Shown one piece after another: positions 45,629 to 54,937 of a stretch of 64,000 bases of DNA. The notes below the pieces were generated by a model that saw nothing but the letters and a program-made list of their open reading frames with translations, did no database searches and was not told the origin of the DNA. Positions within the stretch are counted from its first letter, which is position 1. Every line of letters begins with the position of its first letter. Source of the stretch: an uncultured Actinomycetales bacterium (lineage in GTDB: Bacteria > Actinomycetota > Actinomycetes > S36-B12); assembly GCA_913063435.1 (NCBI GenBank), contig CAJXYI010000002.1, forward strand, positions 38,125 through 102,124, written 5' to 3'. The position numbers and the translations under genes are program-made.

Positions 45629-45961
45629 CGGGCTCCCGGTCGCCACGATGCTCGCTGCACCCCGGTGCACTCTCCGACACCGCACGCGCTCACCGGTGTC
45701 GACGGCGCGGTCCGGGCCTGACCGGTTGGTTCTCGGTCAGGGGCGAGCCTGCCTGGGTGGGCCGACCGCCGGGGCCTTTCGTGATCCCCACCCTGACCCG
45801 ATATCCCAGATATGTCACGTTCACGTCACGGCCTGCCTGTGGATAACTATACTAACAATTGGGACATACCGGTCAGTATCTGGTCATCCACGGAGAATCT
45901 CATGTGATGCAGACCACACAACTTTATGGATGTGGCGCCCTCGCCGTTACCAAGCTGAGGA
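45629..45961 (-). promoter_or_regulatory. Long upstream region of the wall-hydrolase gene: direct repeats and structured leader
   Basis: This 333-bp stretch holds no gene I can support. In the minus-strand direction it contains TTAGTATAGTTATCC (candidate -10 region, about 45842-45856). Next come three tandem GT(T)CAC-type units at 45814-45829 (GTGAC, GTGAAC, GTGAC as read on that strand). Then TATCTGGGATATC and a large hairpin whose outer arms are GGTCAGGG and CCCTGACC. GTGAC-type direct repeats one helical turn apart resemble sites bound by MtrA, a known regulator of actinobacterial wall hydrolases. I could not match the leader to the ydaO (c-di-AMP) riboswitch. Confidence 0.45.
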
Positions 45962-47356
45962 TCACGGCTGGGTGCCGGGCAGGTCCTCGAGCAGCTCGGT
46001 GACGAGAGCGGCGATCGGTGAACGCTCCGAACGGTTCAGCGTGATGTGCGCGAATAGTGGGTGACCCTTGAGTTTCTCGACCACGGTCACCACCCCGTCG
46101 TGTCGACCGACCCGGAGGTTGTCGCGCTGGGCGACGTCATGGGTCAGCACCACCCGCGAATCCCGTCCTACTCGTGAAAGCACGGTCAGCAGCACGTTGC
46201 GCTCCAGCGACTGGGCCTCATCCACGATGACGAACGCATCATGCAGCGACCGGCCCCGAATGTGGGTGAGCGGCAGCACTTCGAGCATCCCGCGGTCGAT
46301 GACTTCCTCGACCACCTCGGTGGTGGTGATGGCACCTAGCGTGTCGAACACCGCCTGAGCCCACGGCGACATCTTCTCGTTCTCACTGCCCGGAAGGTAG
46401 CCGAGTTCTTGCCCCCCGACGGCATACAGCGGACGGAACACGATCACCTTGCGGTGGGCGCGGCGCTCCATGACCGCCTCCAACCCCGCGCAGAGGGCCA
46501 GCGCGCTCTTACCCGTTCCGGCTCGGCCCCCCAGGGAGATGATGCCGACCTCGGGGTCGAGCAGCAGATCGAGCGCGATGCGCTGCTCTGCGCTGCGCCC
46601 GTGCAATCCGAAGGCCTCGCGGTCACCGCGAACGAGGCGCAGTCGCTTGTCAGAGGTGACCCGTGCGAGTGCGCTGCCCCGCTCGGATACCAGGACGACC
46701 CCGGTGTGGCAGGGCAGATCCCTGGCATCATCGTGGTCGATCACGGTGGACTCGTACAGGTCATCGACCACCGACGCCGCAACCGGCATCTCAGCCATTC
46801 CCGTCCAGCCGCTCTCGACGACGAGTTCGGCTCGGTATTCCTCGGCTGCCAGACCCACGGATGAGGCCTTGACCCGCATCGGCAGATCCTTGCTGACCAC
46901 GACCACGTCACAACCCTCGCCAGCCAGGTTGCTCGCCAATGCAAGGATGCGAGTGTCGTTGTCTCCCAACTGGAATCCGCTGGGTAGTACTGACGTGTCG
47001 GTGTGATTCAGCTCGACGCGCAACGTTCCACCAGCATCGCCTACCGGGAGTGGTTCATCGAGTCGACCATGGGTGATGCGCAGGTCATCGAGCAACCGCA
47101 ACGCGGCTCGAGCGTAGTAGCCGAGTTCAGGATGGGTCCGCTTTGCTTCGAGTTCCGTCACGACCACCACGGGGACGACGACCTCATGCTCGTCGAACCT
47201 CAGCAGGGCGTGGGGATCGGACAGCAGAACACTGGTGTCGATGACATACGTTCGCCGTTTGCCCTTGGCTGCACGCTTGACTGTTGCCGATTTGCTCGAG
47301 GTAGTGGTCGCTGTGGCTCGGCGGGCAGCGGGCACGTAGTACTCCTCAGCGCCCAT
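45962..47356 (-). CDS. phoH2: PhoH-family ATPase with N-terminal PIN domain (PhoH2-type)
   Basis: A 464-residue fusion. The PIN RNase domain (about 35-180) shows [20 protein letters not shown] with the first acidic residue, [11 protein letters not shown], and [11 protein letters not shown]. The PhoH ATPase/helicase domain (about 250-460) has Walker [21 protein letters not shown] and Walker [16 protein letters not shown]. In mycobacteria the PIN-PhoH protein PhoH2 acts as an RNA helicase and RNase, sometimes with an upstream antitoxin-like PhoAT. No such small upstream gene is visible here. ATG at 47356 is chosen over GTG and TTG just upstream. Confidence 0.92.
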   Translation of the reverse strand: MGAEEYYVPAARRATATTTSSKSATVKRAAKGKRRTYVIDTSVLLSDPHALLRFDEHEVVVPVVVVTELEAKRTHPELGYYARAALRLLDDLRITHGRLDEPLPVGDAGGTLRVELNHTDTSVLPSGFQLGDNDTRILALASNLAGEGCDVVVVSKDLPMRVKASSVGLAAEEYRAELVVESGWTGMAEMPVAASVVDDLYESTVIDHDDARDLPCHTGVVLVSERGSALARVTSDKRLRLVRGDREAFGLHGRSAEQRIALDLLLDPEVGIISLGGRAGTGKSALALCAGLEAVMERRAHRKVIVFRPLYAVGGQELGYLPGSENEKMSPWAQAVFDTLGAITTTEVVEEVIDRGMLEVLPLTHIRGRSLHDAFVIVDEAQSLERNVLLTVLSRVGRDSRVVLTHDVAQRDNLRVGRHDGVVTVVEKLKGHPLFAHITLNRSERSPIAALVTELLEDLPGTQP

Positions 47357-47395
47357 CACCAACAGGTGCAGCCGGCGAGGAGCGCGGATGTCGGG

Positions 47396-47418
47396 CGGGT
47401 CGACCGGGTGTCGACCCG
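47396..47418. promoter_or_regulatory. Perfect 9-bp inverted repeat upstream of phoH2
   Basis: CGGGTCGAC (47396-47404) pairs perfectly with GTCGACCCG (47410-47418) around CGGGT. It lies 40-62 bp upstream of the PhoH2 start and about 95 bp after the cis-prenyltransferase stop. A minus-strand TAACGT -10-like element lies just upstream of it. It may be an operator, an mRNA hairpin in the leader, or a terminator of the upstream gene. Confidence 0.45.
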
Positions 47419-47511
47419 ATTGCTCATCACGTTAGGTGGCTCATCCGGACAATGGGAGGCGACGCGCCGTAAGGCATGTGAACAGCAGGTTGCCGAGAAC
47501 CGACCGAGTCG

Positions 47512-48273
47512 TCAGGAGCCGAACCGGCGTTGCCGAGCGGCGTAGGCGCGCAACGCACGTAGGAAATCCACGTGCCGGAAATCCGGCCAATAGGCCTCGC
47601 AGAAGTAATACTCCGAATGGGCGCTCTGCCACAGCAGGAAACCCGACAGCCGTTGCTCCCCGGACGTCCGGATCACCAGATCGGGATCCGGTTGCCCCCG
47701 GGTGTAGAGGTGTTCGGCGATATGGTCGACATCGAGAACCCCGGCCAGATCCTCGAGTGACGTGCCCTCGACCGCATGCTGTTGCAGCAGCGAACGCACC
47801 GCGTCCACCACCTCGCGGCGTCCGCCGTATCCCACGGCGACATTGACCAGGATCCCGTCGATTTCCGCGGTTGCCTCTGCCGCCTCCTTCAGCAGCGTGG
47901 CAGTGGACTCGGGGAGCAGATCCAAGGCTCCGACAGGATTGATCTGCCACCGTCCAGTCTCGGCGAGGTTCGTGACGGTCTGGTCGATGATCTGCTGCAG
48001 CGCAGCGAGTTCTTCAGACGGACGCGCCAGGTTATCCGTCGACAGCAACCAGAGGGTGACGACCTCGACGTCGGCTTCCTCGCACCAGCCGAGAAACTGC
48101 ACGATCTTGGCCGCACCCGCACGATGACCAGCGTCGCTGGACGATCCGTGGACGGTTGCCCAACGTCGGTTGCCATCCAAGATCACCCCGACATGTCGCG
48201 GGCGACGCTGCGGTGGGATCTGCTTGAGCAGTCGACGCTCATACGCGCCGTACAGCAGATCGGATAGGCCCAC
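47512..48273 (-). CDS. uppS: Short cis-prenyltransferase (isoprenyl transferase, UppS family)
   Basis: A 253-residue cis-isoprenyl diphosphate synthase. Catalytic Asp and substrate motifs are HVGVILDGNRRWA near residue 30, VTLWLLSTDNLARP near 75, VAVGYGGRREVVDAV, and DLVIRTSGEQRLSGFLLW with the paired Arg and Ser near 205. Length and context resemble the short mycobacterial Z,E-farnesyl diphosphate synthase (Rv1086) rather than the long decaprenyl synthase, so product length is uncertain. It feeds lipid carriers for wall synthesis. The GTG at 48273 has a GAGGGAG ribosome binding site 7 nt upstream. Confidence 0.93.
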   Translation of the reverse strand: MGLSDLLYGAYERRLLKQIPPQRRPRHVGVILDGNRRWATVHGSSSDAGHRAGAAKIVQFLGWCEEADVEVVTLWLLSTDNLARPSEELAALQQIIDQTVTNLAETGRWQINPVGALDLLPESTATLLKEAAEATAEIDGILVNVAVGYGGRREVVDAVRSLLQQHAVEGTSLEDLAGVLDVDHIAEHLYTRGQPDPDLVIRTSGEQRLSGFLLWQSAHSEYYFCEAYWPDFRHVDFLRALRAYAARQRRFGS

Positions 48274-48331
48274 GAATCACTCCCTCGTCCTTGACCCTCA
48301 GAGTATCCCCATCCGAGTCGCTCTTCGACTG

Positions 48332-50371
48332 CTAATGCGTGCTCAACATGGTCACAAGCTCGTCGCCCGTCGTCACCGGGCGCTGGCAGGTGAACTGACG
48401 ACAGACATACGCGGCCGGCCCACCGTCGATGAGTGGTCGATCCTGCAAGAGGGGAACGACTTCCCCATCTGTGTCATCACCGAGCGCCCCCTCGCCCAGC
48501 GCCATGACGGCGCACACCGCCGGGCCCGACACCGCTGCACGGACGAGGTCCCAGGTTCTGGGGTCATCCGGCGAGCCGACGATGGCGATCTCCCTGGGCC
48601 CATCGATCAAGGATTCCGCGGCCGCCAGTCCGGCACCGACCGCTCGTGGCGCTTTACCTCCAAGGACTCCAACCATGGCAAGAGCCCTCTGGGCAGCCTC
48701 GCGATGGGCGAGCGACCCGGTCAAGGCGGAATAGTCGAGCAGCGCGGCAGCCGCGGCCGACCATCCCGACGGCGTCGCCGAGTCGGCGGGGTCTCGGGGG
48801 CGGATCACCAGGGTCTCGGCATCATCGGCGGTATCGAAGAATCCACCGTCGTCATCTGCGAAATGCTCGCGAATCACATCGAGAAGGATGCCTGCGAAGG
48901 ACAGCCAGGCATCATCCGCGGTGATCGAGAACAGTCTGAGCAGCGCACCGGAAACGCATGCGTAGTCCTCCAAGACTCCCTCGCTGGAACCCGGTTGCCC
49001 GTCACGGGAGGTGCGCGCTAGCCGATCACCATCAGCACCGGCACCCAGATGCACAGCGATGAGGACATCTGCCGCCGCAGCCGCAGCCTCGATCCACTCG
49101 GGTTCACCGAATGCCGCACCTGCTTCTGCCAAGGAGTCGATGAGCATGCCGTTCCAGGCTGCGATCACCTTGTCGTCGCGACCTGGGTGCACTCGGGTCG
49201 CGCGCGATGCGAATAACTGCGTCCGACACCGCTGCCAACGCCGGGGATCATCGGGATCATGGAGCAACTGCAATGTCGAGGTGCCGTGCTCGAAGGTTCC
49301 TGACTCGGTGACTTCACACAGGGCATTCACCCAGTCCCCGTCCTCTTCACCAAGGACATCGCGAATCTGCTGGGGTGTCCAGACATAGAAGCGCCCCTCT
49401 TCACCCTCGCTATCGGCATCGAGCGCCGAAGCGAAGGCACCTTCTTCGGTGCGCAGATCGCGAAGGCAGAACTCCACGGTTTCGCGTACGACCCGTTCCG
49501 CAAACTCCGATCCGGTCAATCGCCACCATCGGGTGTAGGCACGCAGCAGCAGAGCATTGTCGTAGAGCATCTTCTCGAAATGCGGCACAACCCATGCGCG
49601 ATCGACTGCGTAGCGTGCAAAACCACCTCCGAGTTGGTCATAGATGCCACCTCGAGCCATCGCCTCGCATGTTCCCTCGACCATCGCCAGTGCTTGCGCG
49701 TCACCGGTGCGAGCCGCATGACGAAGCAGGAAGTCCAACAGCATCGATGGCGGGAACTTCGGGGCGCCACCGAAGCCTGCATCCCGCTCGTCGTATTGGC
49801 CGGTGAGCACGGTCACCGCTTCGGCGAGTACCTCGGCGTCGGGCGGTGCCTCCCCGATCGCCTGGCGGGTTTCGCGCTGCCGTAGTGCCCGGGTGATCCG
49901 ACCGGCCGCTCCCTCGACCTCACCGCGACGCTCGGTCCAGGTGCTCGAGATCGCGGCGAGCACCTGCTCGAACGACGGCATCCCGTGCCGGGGGTCAGGC
50001 GGGAAATAAGTCCCGGCGTAGAACGGCTGCCCTTCATGATCGAGGAACACGCTCATCGGCCATCCACCGTGGCCTGTCAGCGCAGTGGTCGCATCCATGT
50101 ATACCGAGTCGACATCGGGACGCTCCTCACGATCGACCTTCACGCTGACGAACTTCTCGTTCAAGATCGCCGCGATGCGCGGATCGTCGAAGGATTCATG
50201 CGCCATGACATGGCACCAGTGACAGGCTGAGTATCCGACGGACAAGAAGATCGGCACATCCCGGCGATGGGCTTCGGCGAAGGCCTCCTGCGACCACTCC
50301 CACCAGTCGACCGGATTATCTGCATGCTGGAGCAGATAGGGGGATGTGGACTGCGCCAAACGGTTCGCCAT
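48332..50371 (-). CDS. Thioredoxin-domain protein of the YyaL/DUF255 family
   Basis: A 679-residue protein. Residues 1-170 are a DUF255 thioredoxin-like domain with [37 protein letters not shown] (redox CHWC), and [20 protein letters not shown]. The remaining residues look like an alpha/alpha-barrel, as in N-acyl-glucosamine epimerases and other six-hairpin glycosidase folds, with [20 protein letters not shown] and FYVWTPQQI. Exact function is unknown across bacteria. Length is normal and no residue loss is evident. It is divergent from the DUF418 gene with only 25 bp between the two start codons. Confidence 0.93.
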   Translation of the reverse strand: MANRLAQSTSPYLLQHADNPVDWWEWSQEAFAEAHRRDVPIFLSVGYSACHWCHVMAHESFDDPRIAAILNEKFVSVKVDREERPDVDSVYMDATTALTGHGGWPMSVFLDHEGQPFYAGTYFPPDPRHGMPSFEQVLAAISSTWTERRGEVEGAAGRITRALRQRETRQAIGEAPPDAEVLAEAVTVLTGQYDERDAGFGGAPKFPPSMLLDFLLRHAARTGDAQALAMVEGTCEAMARGGIYDQLGGGFARYAVDRAWVVPHFEKMLYDNALLLRAYTRWWRLTGSEFAERVVRETVEFCLRDLRTEEGAFASALDADSEGEEGRFYVWTPQQIRDVLGEEDGDWVNALCEVTESGTFEHGTSTLQLLHDPDDPRRWQRCRTQLFASRATRVHPGRDDKVIAAWNGMLIDSLAEAGAAFGEPEWIEAAAAAADVLIAVHLGAGADGDRLARTSRDGQPGSSEGVLEDYACVSGALLRLFSITADDAWLSFAGILLDVIREHFADDDGGFFDTADDAETLVIRPRDPADSATPSGWSAAAAALLDYSALTGSLAHREAAQRALAMVGVLGGKAPRAVGAGLAAAESLIDGPREIAIVGSPDDPRTWDLVRAAVSGPAVCAVMALGEGALGDDTDGEVVPLLQDRPLIDGGPAAYVCRQFTCQRPVTTGDELVTMLSTH

Positions 50372-50396
50372 TCCCCCATCCTGGCAAAGTAGCCCT

Positions 50397-51554
50397 GTGC
50401 AATCGACACGGCAGGTCTTTCCCGATCAGCTACGCGGCATCGCACTGTTGGGAATCATCGTCGTGAACGCACCCTTCATGGCGATCAGCGCCGCGGGATT
50501 CACCGACGCATCGGTCGCCACCGCCTTCGATCGCGTCGTCGCGTTCCTCGTCATCCTGTTGGCCCAGGGCAAGTTCTATCTGCTGTTCTCCTTCCTGTTC
50601 GGCTACAGCGCACTATTCATCATCAAAGACGACTCACCCGTTCGACGCCGGGTCTATCAACGGCGCTTGGTGGCCCTTGCCATCCTGGGTGCAGCGCACC
50701 TGGTGTTCTTCTTCGTCGGTGACATTCTGCTGACCTACGCGATCTTGGGCTTCGCCCTCCTTCTGCTCTTCGGCCGATCCGATCACGCTGTGTGGCTGAC
50801 CGCCGGCATCTCGGCAGCCATCAGCGCCGGATGGCTGTTCCTCCTAGTGCTCGCCACTCCCTTCGCGCCAGCCACCGGAGAGATCGCCGCATTCACCGCC
50901 TATGACAATGCGATGGCCACCGGCTCATTCCTCGACGATGCGGGCGCACGGTTGCAGGTATTCCCGCTGATCCTGATCAGCCTCATCGGCGCGCAATGGG
51001 GTTTTGCGTTCGTCGCGTTCTGTCTCGGCCTGCTCGCGGCACGCCATCGGTTCCTCGATCGCATCAGCGACTATGAGCAGACCTATCGCCGCATGGCGAT
51101 TTGGGGTCTGGGCCTGGGACTTCCGCTGCAGTTCGCCACCGCGTGGTTGTCGATGGGGCCCGGCGTCGAAGTCGGTCTGCAAGCCTCCGGTCCCGCGCAA
51201 GCAGCTGCCATCCTCGGCATTCTGCTCGCGCCCATCCTGTCGATCGGCTACCTGGGGCTATTCGGACTGATGAGCACGCGTGGTCTTGGCCTTCTTCGGC
51301 CATTCGCGGCACCGGGCCGCACGTCGTTGACGATCTATCTCGGCGAATCGGTATTGCTCACCTCGATCTTCGCCGGTTGGGGGATCGGGCTTTTCGGTCA
51401 ACTCGGCGCCGCTGCCGTTACCGCCACGGCGATCGGAGTATGGCTGGCTCTGGCCGTTGCCATGACGGTGTGGCAGCGACGCTTCGCTCAGGGCCCCCTC
51501 GAAGCACTCACCGGATCCTGGACCAAACGCCCTCTCAACCAGAAGCCGGCTTAG
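50397..51554 (+). CDS. DUF418 family membrane protein
   Basis: A 385-residue polytopic membrane protein with about ten hydrophobic helices. It opens with [20 protein letters not shown], contains [20 protein letters not shown] near residue 65, and the C-terminal half has [20 protein letters not shown]. These are the hallmarks of DUF418/YeiB-like proteins, distant relatives of acyltransferase-3 membrane proteins. Function is unknown. GTG at 50397 is chosen because the family motif begins right after; the frame is open a little upstream. It is convergent with the FAD oxidase gene, 13 bp away. Confidence 0.9.
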   Translation: MQSTRQVFPDQLRGIALLGIIVVNAPFMAISAAGFTDASVATAFDRVVAFLVILLAQGKFYLLFSFLFGYSALFIIKDDSPVRRRVYQRRLVALAILGAAHLVFFFVGDILLTYAILGFALLLLFGRSDHAVWLTAGISAAISAGWLFLLVLATPFAPATGEIAAFTAYDNAMATGSFLDDAGARLQVFPLILISLIGAQWGFAFVAFCLGLLAARHRFLDRISDYEQTYRRMAIWGLGLGLPLQFATAWLSMGPGVEVGLQASGPAQAAAILGILLAPILSIGYLGLFGLMSTRGLGLLRPFAAPGRTSLTIYLGESVLLTSIFAGWGIGLFGQLGAAAVTATAIGVWLALAVAMTVWQRRFAQGPLEALTGSWTKRPLNQKPA

Positions 51555-51567
51555 GCACCGGTGGGGG

Positions 51568-52929
51568 TCAGATGGGGTGGGCGGCGAGGAGGACGCCGCT
51601 GGGATCCATCTGCGCTCGAAGCGCCTGCAACCGCCGATAGGTCTGCGGATCGAATTCGGTCTGCCCGGTGACGGGATGATCGACGAAGTTCAACACCGTT
51701 CGCGCCGTCTCGAATGAGGCAAGGGACTCGAGCACATCGGCGATGCCGGCCTCGATCGAAGCCCGACTGCCGGTCACATCTTCGATACCGAGCGCGAAGA
51801 GCAGGTAATCTCCTTCGAGTCGATTCAACGCACCGTGGCCTTCGCCACCGCGTGCAATCGCGCCACCGAGTCGCCGCAGTTCGACCATGGCCAGCGGCGA
51901 ACCCCTACCGGCAGCGAGCGGTGCGAGCGCCGCATCGGTCCCGGGGGCGTGGCGGGCCAATCCCCGCGCCGTTCCCGCTGGAAGCTGCTCGAGCAACCTC
52001 GCGTCGGACACTGAGGAAGTCGGTTGCAGGGGGTCGCGATGCACCCGGCCGAGATCCGCTGGACTCATCGCGGCCACGGTGTCCTCGAGCTGACCGTCCA
52101 ATTCGCGCAGCGGCGCAAGGATCGCGTCGAGGTCATCACCCGAACCGGTTGAGCACACGCCGATCATCACGATCGCGCCACTCGGTGGTGCACTCATCAC
52201 GAGAGTCGGTGTGACCTCATCGGGCAGGTCGATCGCCCACTCGGCATAGGCGGCCAGAACGTCGCCGGCACGGTCTCGTGGCCACACCAGTGCACCCGCT
52301 TGCACCGTCGAGACTTCGACAAGGTCGACGAGCAATTCGGTGACGATCCCGAAGTTCGCCGCGCCACCACGCAGCGCCCAGAACAACTCCGGTTCGTGAC
52401 CGGCGTCGACCCAGTGGATACCACCATCCGCGGTGACCACCTGTGCGCCGGCAACCGCGTTCGATGCCAGGCCATATCGTCGCGCCAACCAGCCGATTCC
52501 ACCACCCAGTGAATAACCGACGACACCGACATCAGCCGAGCTGCCCGCGAGCGCCGCAAGGCCTTGCCCAGCAGCGGGGCCTACGACGTCGCTCCAGCGG
52601 GCTCCGGCTCCCACGCGCGCTCGACCAGATTCGATGTCGACATCGCGCAGGTGCGACATCGAGATGAGGATCGCCGATTCATCCACGAGGCCCGTCGCAC
52701 CATGCCCGGTGCCCTGCACCGCCACGCGCAGGTCCGCATCGGTGGCGGCGACCAGCGTTGACGAGACATCGGCGGCGACATCGTCTGGATCGGGAAGCAC
52801 GATCGCCGCCGGCCGCTGATCGGCGGCGGTGTTCCACGCCCGACGGTGTTCGTCGTAGCCGGGCTCGTCGGGGCTGAGAATCCGACCGGAGATGGAGCGA
52901 GACAGCGAGGCGATGTGGGAGGCGGCCAT
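51568..52929 (-). CDS. FAD-binding oxidoreductase (berberine-bridge/GlcD-like fold)
   Basis: A 453-residue flavoprotein of the PCMH/VAO fold. The FAD-binding core has PAAIVLPDPDDVAADVSSTL, LRVAVQGTGHGATGLVDESA and VGAGARWSDVVGPAAGQGLA, then GGGIGWLARRYGLASNAVAG. The His in GTGHGA is in place for a covalent 8-alpha-histidyl link. The Cys used for the second link in bicovalent enzymes is not seen. The C-terminal tail YRRLQALRAQMDPSGVLLAA is typical of the berberine-bridge group. Substrate is unknown. ATG at 52929 is chosen; a weak CATGAT lies 6 nt upstream, and ATG 52947 is the alternative. Confidence 0.87.
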   Translation of the reverse strand: MAASHIASLSRSISGRILSPDEPGYDEHRRAWNTAADQRPAAIVLPDPDDVAADVSSTLVAATDADLRVAVQGTGHGATGLVDESAILISMSHLRDVDIESGRARVGAGARWSDVVGPAAGQGLAALAGSSADVGVVGYSLGGGIGWLARRYGLASNAVAGAQVVTADGGIHWVDAGHEPELFWALRGGAANFGIVTELLVDLVEVSTVQAGALVWPRDRAGDVLAAYAEWAIDLPDEVTPTLVMSAPPSGAIVMIGVCSTGSGDDLDAILAPLRELDGQLEDTVAAMSPADLGRVHRDPLQPTSSVSDARLLEQLPAGTARGLARHAPGTDAALAPLAAGRGSPLAMVELRRLGGAIARGGEGHGALNRLEGDYLLFALGIEDVTGSRASIEAGIADVLESLASFETARTVLNFVDHPVTGQTEFDPQTYRRLQALRAQMDPSGVLLAAHPI

Positions 52930-53149
52930 GAGGGAATCATGCCGCATCAGCCACCACCGGGCACGGGTCCAAAGACCCGGGCTCCAGCACCCTGCGCCAC
53001 CGGAATCCAAAAGGGGGTGGGCTCGGCCTCACGTGGTACCCAACGGCAAGGGCCGAGGTTTACCCGGGCTTTTCGCGCGCCAGTCCCCCACGGGGAACTC
53101 GATCCTGGCTAATGTGCCCCATCAAGGACGACACCTTCGGGAGGCTGCC

Positions 53150-53584
53150 ATGGGATTCGGCGAGGCGATCAAGACGTGCTTCGGCAAGTACGCGAGTTTC
53201 ACCGGGAGAGCACGTCGCTCGGAGTTCTGGTGGTTCATTTTGTTCTACGTGATTGTCGGCTTCGTCCTCAACATCATCGACAATGCGACGGGCCTGCTCA
53301 TCGGATTGGGCACCGCAACCTTCGACGTGGGAGATGGTCAGGCCATCATCGACAACCCCCAGATCGGAGCCCTCTCGACGCTGTGGGTCCTCATCGCATT
53401 CCTCCCCCTGCTTTCGGTGACGGTTCGTCGCCTGCACGATACGAATCGCAGTGGGTGGTGGTGGTGGATCCTGTTCATCCCCTGCGTCGGCTTCATCGTG
53501 ATCCTGGTGTTCATGCTGCTGGATTCGACTCCCGGCGATAACCGCTTCGGTCCCAACCCCAAGGGCTACGCCCCACTGATGTAG
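53150..53584 (+). CDS. DUF805 family membrane protein
   Basis: A 144-residue membrane protein. The N-terminal motif CFGKYASFTGRARRSEFWWF and the central VRRLHDTNRSGWWWWILFIP are the two signature blocks of DUF805. Four hydrophobic segments are visible, with an extra acidic loop (VGDGQAIIDNPQIG) between helices 2 and 3. The C-terminus DNRFGPNPKGY is conserved in the family. Function is unknown. The ATG at 53150 has GGGAGG 5 nt upstream, and TAATGT at about 53110 is a possible -10 box. The 47-bp palindrome copy B follows 21 nt after the stop. Confidence 0.9.
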   Translation: MGFGEAIKTCFGKYASFTGRARRSEFWWFILFYVIVGFVLNIIDNATGLLIGLGTATFDVGDGQAIIDNPQIGALSTLWVLIAFLPLLSVTVRRLHDTNRSGWWWWILFIPCVGFIVILVFMLLDSTPGDNRFGPNPKGYAPLM

Positions 53585-53605
53585 CTCGAGAGAAACTCCG
53601 GGCCG

Positions 53606-53652
53606 TTCTTCGGGTGGATAGGGCTCGAATCGGGCCTCGTCTACCCGAATAA
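53606..53652. repeat. 47-bp palindromic repeat family 2, copy B
   Basis: Outer arms TTCTTCGGGTG and TACCCGAATAA, inner arms GCTCG and CGGGC (one T-G wobble) around AAT, at exactly the same internal positions as copies A and C. It lies between the DUF805 stop and the next gene's start at 53678. Confidence 0.88.
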
Positions 53653-53677
53653 GGGCTAGGGGTGCAGACTGCGGGGT

Positions 53678-54937
53678 GTGCGTGCGCGTCTGGTGATCAT
53701 GGGTTCCGGGGAGACCGCTCCGACATCGATGAAACTGCATCGCGAACTCATTGCAGGTGCGCAGGAACCGCTGATGCTGGATACGCCATATGGCTTCCAG
53801 GCCAATGCCGATGACCTGAACGCCAAGATCGGTGAATACTTCGCCGACTCCGTCGGAACCGCACTCTCGGTCGCACGGTGGCGGCGCGCAGACGAACCAC
53901 TCGTCGATCGCGAACGCGCGCTGAGCATGCTCGCTCGCAGCACCTACGCCTTCGCCGGTCCCGGCAGCCCGTCCTATGCGCTGCGCCAATGGATCGACAC
54001 ACCGGTGCCCGATGCCCTGGCCGACATCGTCCACCGCAACGGCACAGTCGTCATGGGCAGTGCGGCTGCCGTCACGGTGGGCGCATTCGCGATCCCGGTC
54101 TATGAGATCTACAAGGTGGGGATCGAGCCGCATTGGTTGACCGGTCTGGATCTGCTCGGTCGACTCACCGGGATCGAAGCCGCGGTGATCCCGCACTTCG
54201 ACAACCGCGAGGGCGGTCGACACGACACCCGCTTCTGCTATCTCGGCCAGACGCGACTCGAGGCAATGGAAACCGAGCTACCCGACACCGCCGGCGTCTT
54301 CGGTGTCGACGAGCACACCGCGGTGGTCCTCGATCTGGAATCCGGGCAGGCCTGCGTGCACGGCGCCGGTGGGCTCACTCTGCGCGTGCGAGGCGAGTCT
54401 CGCGTGATCCCTGCAGGCGAGGAGATCGCCATCGATGACATCGCGGCAGCCTTCTCCTCGGGCCTCACGACGACCGCGTCCACATCGGTTGCGACGCTCC
54501 CGAATGACGCCGTGCCCGATGCTGGCGACAGCGAGATTTCGCACACGTCGCCTTCTTTGGCCGGTGATGCACGCCGGGCCCGGCAGCGCTTCGACTCCTG
54601 CCTTGCGGATGCCGATTCAGATGGCGCGTTGGCAGCCTGCCTGGAGTTGGAGGAGGCGATCCACGCTTGGGCGGCCGACACCTGGCAAAGCGACGACATC
54701 GATGTCGCGCGCCGTACCCTGCGCTCCATGCTCGTCGACCTCGCCGGCGCAGCGACGCAGGGCCTGGCCGATCCACGCACGGTGGTGGGCCCGGTGGTTT
54801 CCGTGGCCTTGGACGTGCGTGCCCAGGCGCGAGCGAATAAAGACTTCGCGACATCAGATCTGATTCGCGACCGTCTCGCACAAGCGGGAGTCGAGATTCG
54901 CGATACCCCCGAGGGTCAGGAGTGGGACCTGCGATGA
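53678..54937 (+). CDS. S51-peptidase-like (type 1 glutamine amidotransferase-like) protein fused to a CysRS C-terminal-type domain
   Basis: A 419-residue two-part protein. Residues 1-230 resemble the S51/cyanophycinase group: LVIMGSGETAPTSMKLHREL, FAGPGSPSYALRQWIDTPV, the nucleophile elbow TVVMGSAAAVTVGAF with a central Ser, and AAVIPHFDNREGGRHDTR. After a linker, residues about 295-350 look like a DALR-type helical bundle. The end QARANKDFATSDLIRDRLAQ followed by AGVEIRDTPEGQEWDL matches the C-terminal tail of cysteinyl-tRNA synthetase. Both parts are complete, so this is a fusion and not a frameshift artefact. Function is unknown. It overlaps the next gene by 4 bp. Confidence 0.85.
   Translation: MRARLVIMGSGETAPTSMKLHRELIAGAQEPLMLDTPYGFQANADDLNAKIGEYFADSVGTALSVARWRRADEPLVDRERALSMLARSTYAFAGPGSPSYALRQWIDTPVPDALADIVHRNGTVVMGSAAAVTVGAFAIPVYEIYKVGIEPHWLTGLDLLGRLTGIEAAVIPHFDNREGGRHDTRFCYLGQTRLEAMETELPDTAGVFGVDEHTAVVLDLESGQACVHGAGGLTLRVRGESRVIPAGEEIAIDDIAAAFSSGLTTTASTSVATLPNDAVPDAGDSEISHTSPSLAGDARRARQRFDSCLADADSDGALAACLELEEAIHAWAADTWQSDDIDVARRTLRSMLVDLAGAATQGLADPRTVVGPVVSVALDVRAQARANKDFATSDLIRDRLAQAGVEIRDTPEGQEWDLR

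Noticed and set aside
45629..45961. ydaO-type c-di-AMP riboswitch upstream of the wall-hydrolase gene
   Set aside because: The context is right, but the conserved ydaO sequence blocks could not be found; only a generic hairpin is visible.
53060..54223. A 387-codon minus-strand frame opposite DUF805 and the S51-like gene
   Set aside because: It spans two unrelated plus-strand genes and an intergenic palindrome, and its composition is that of an antisense shadow.
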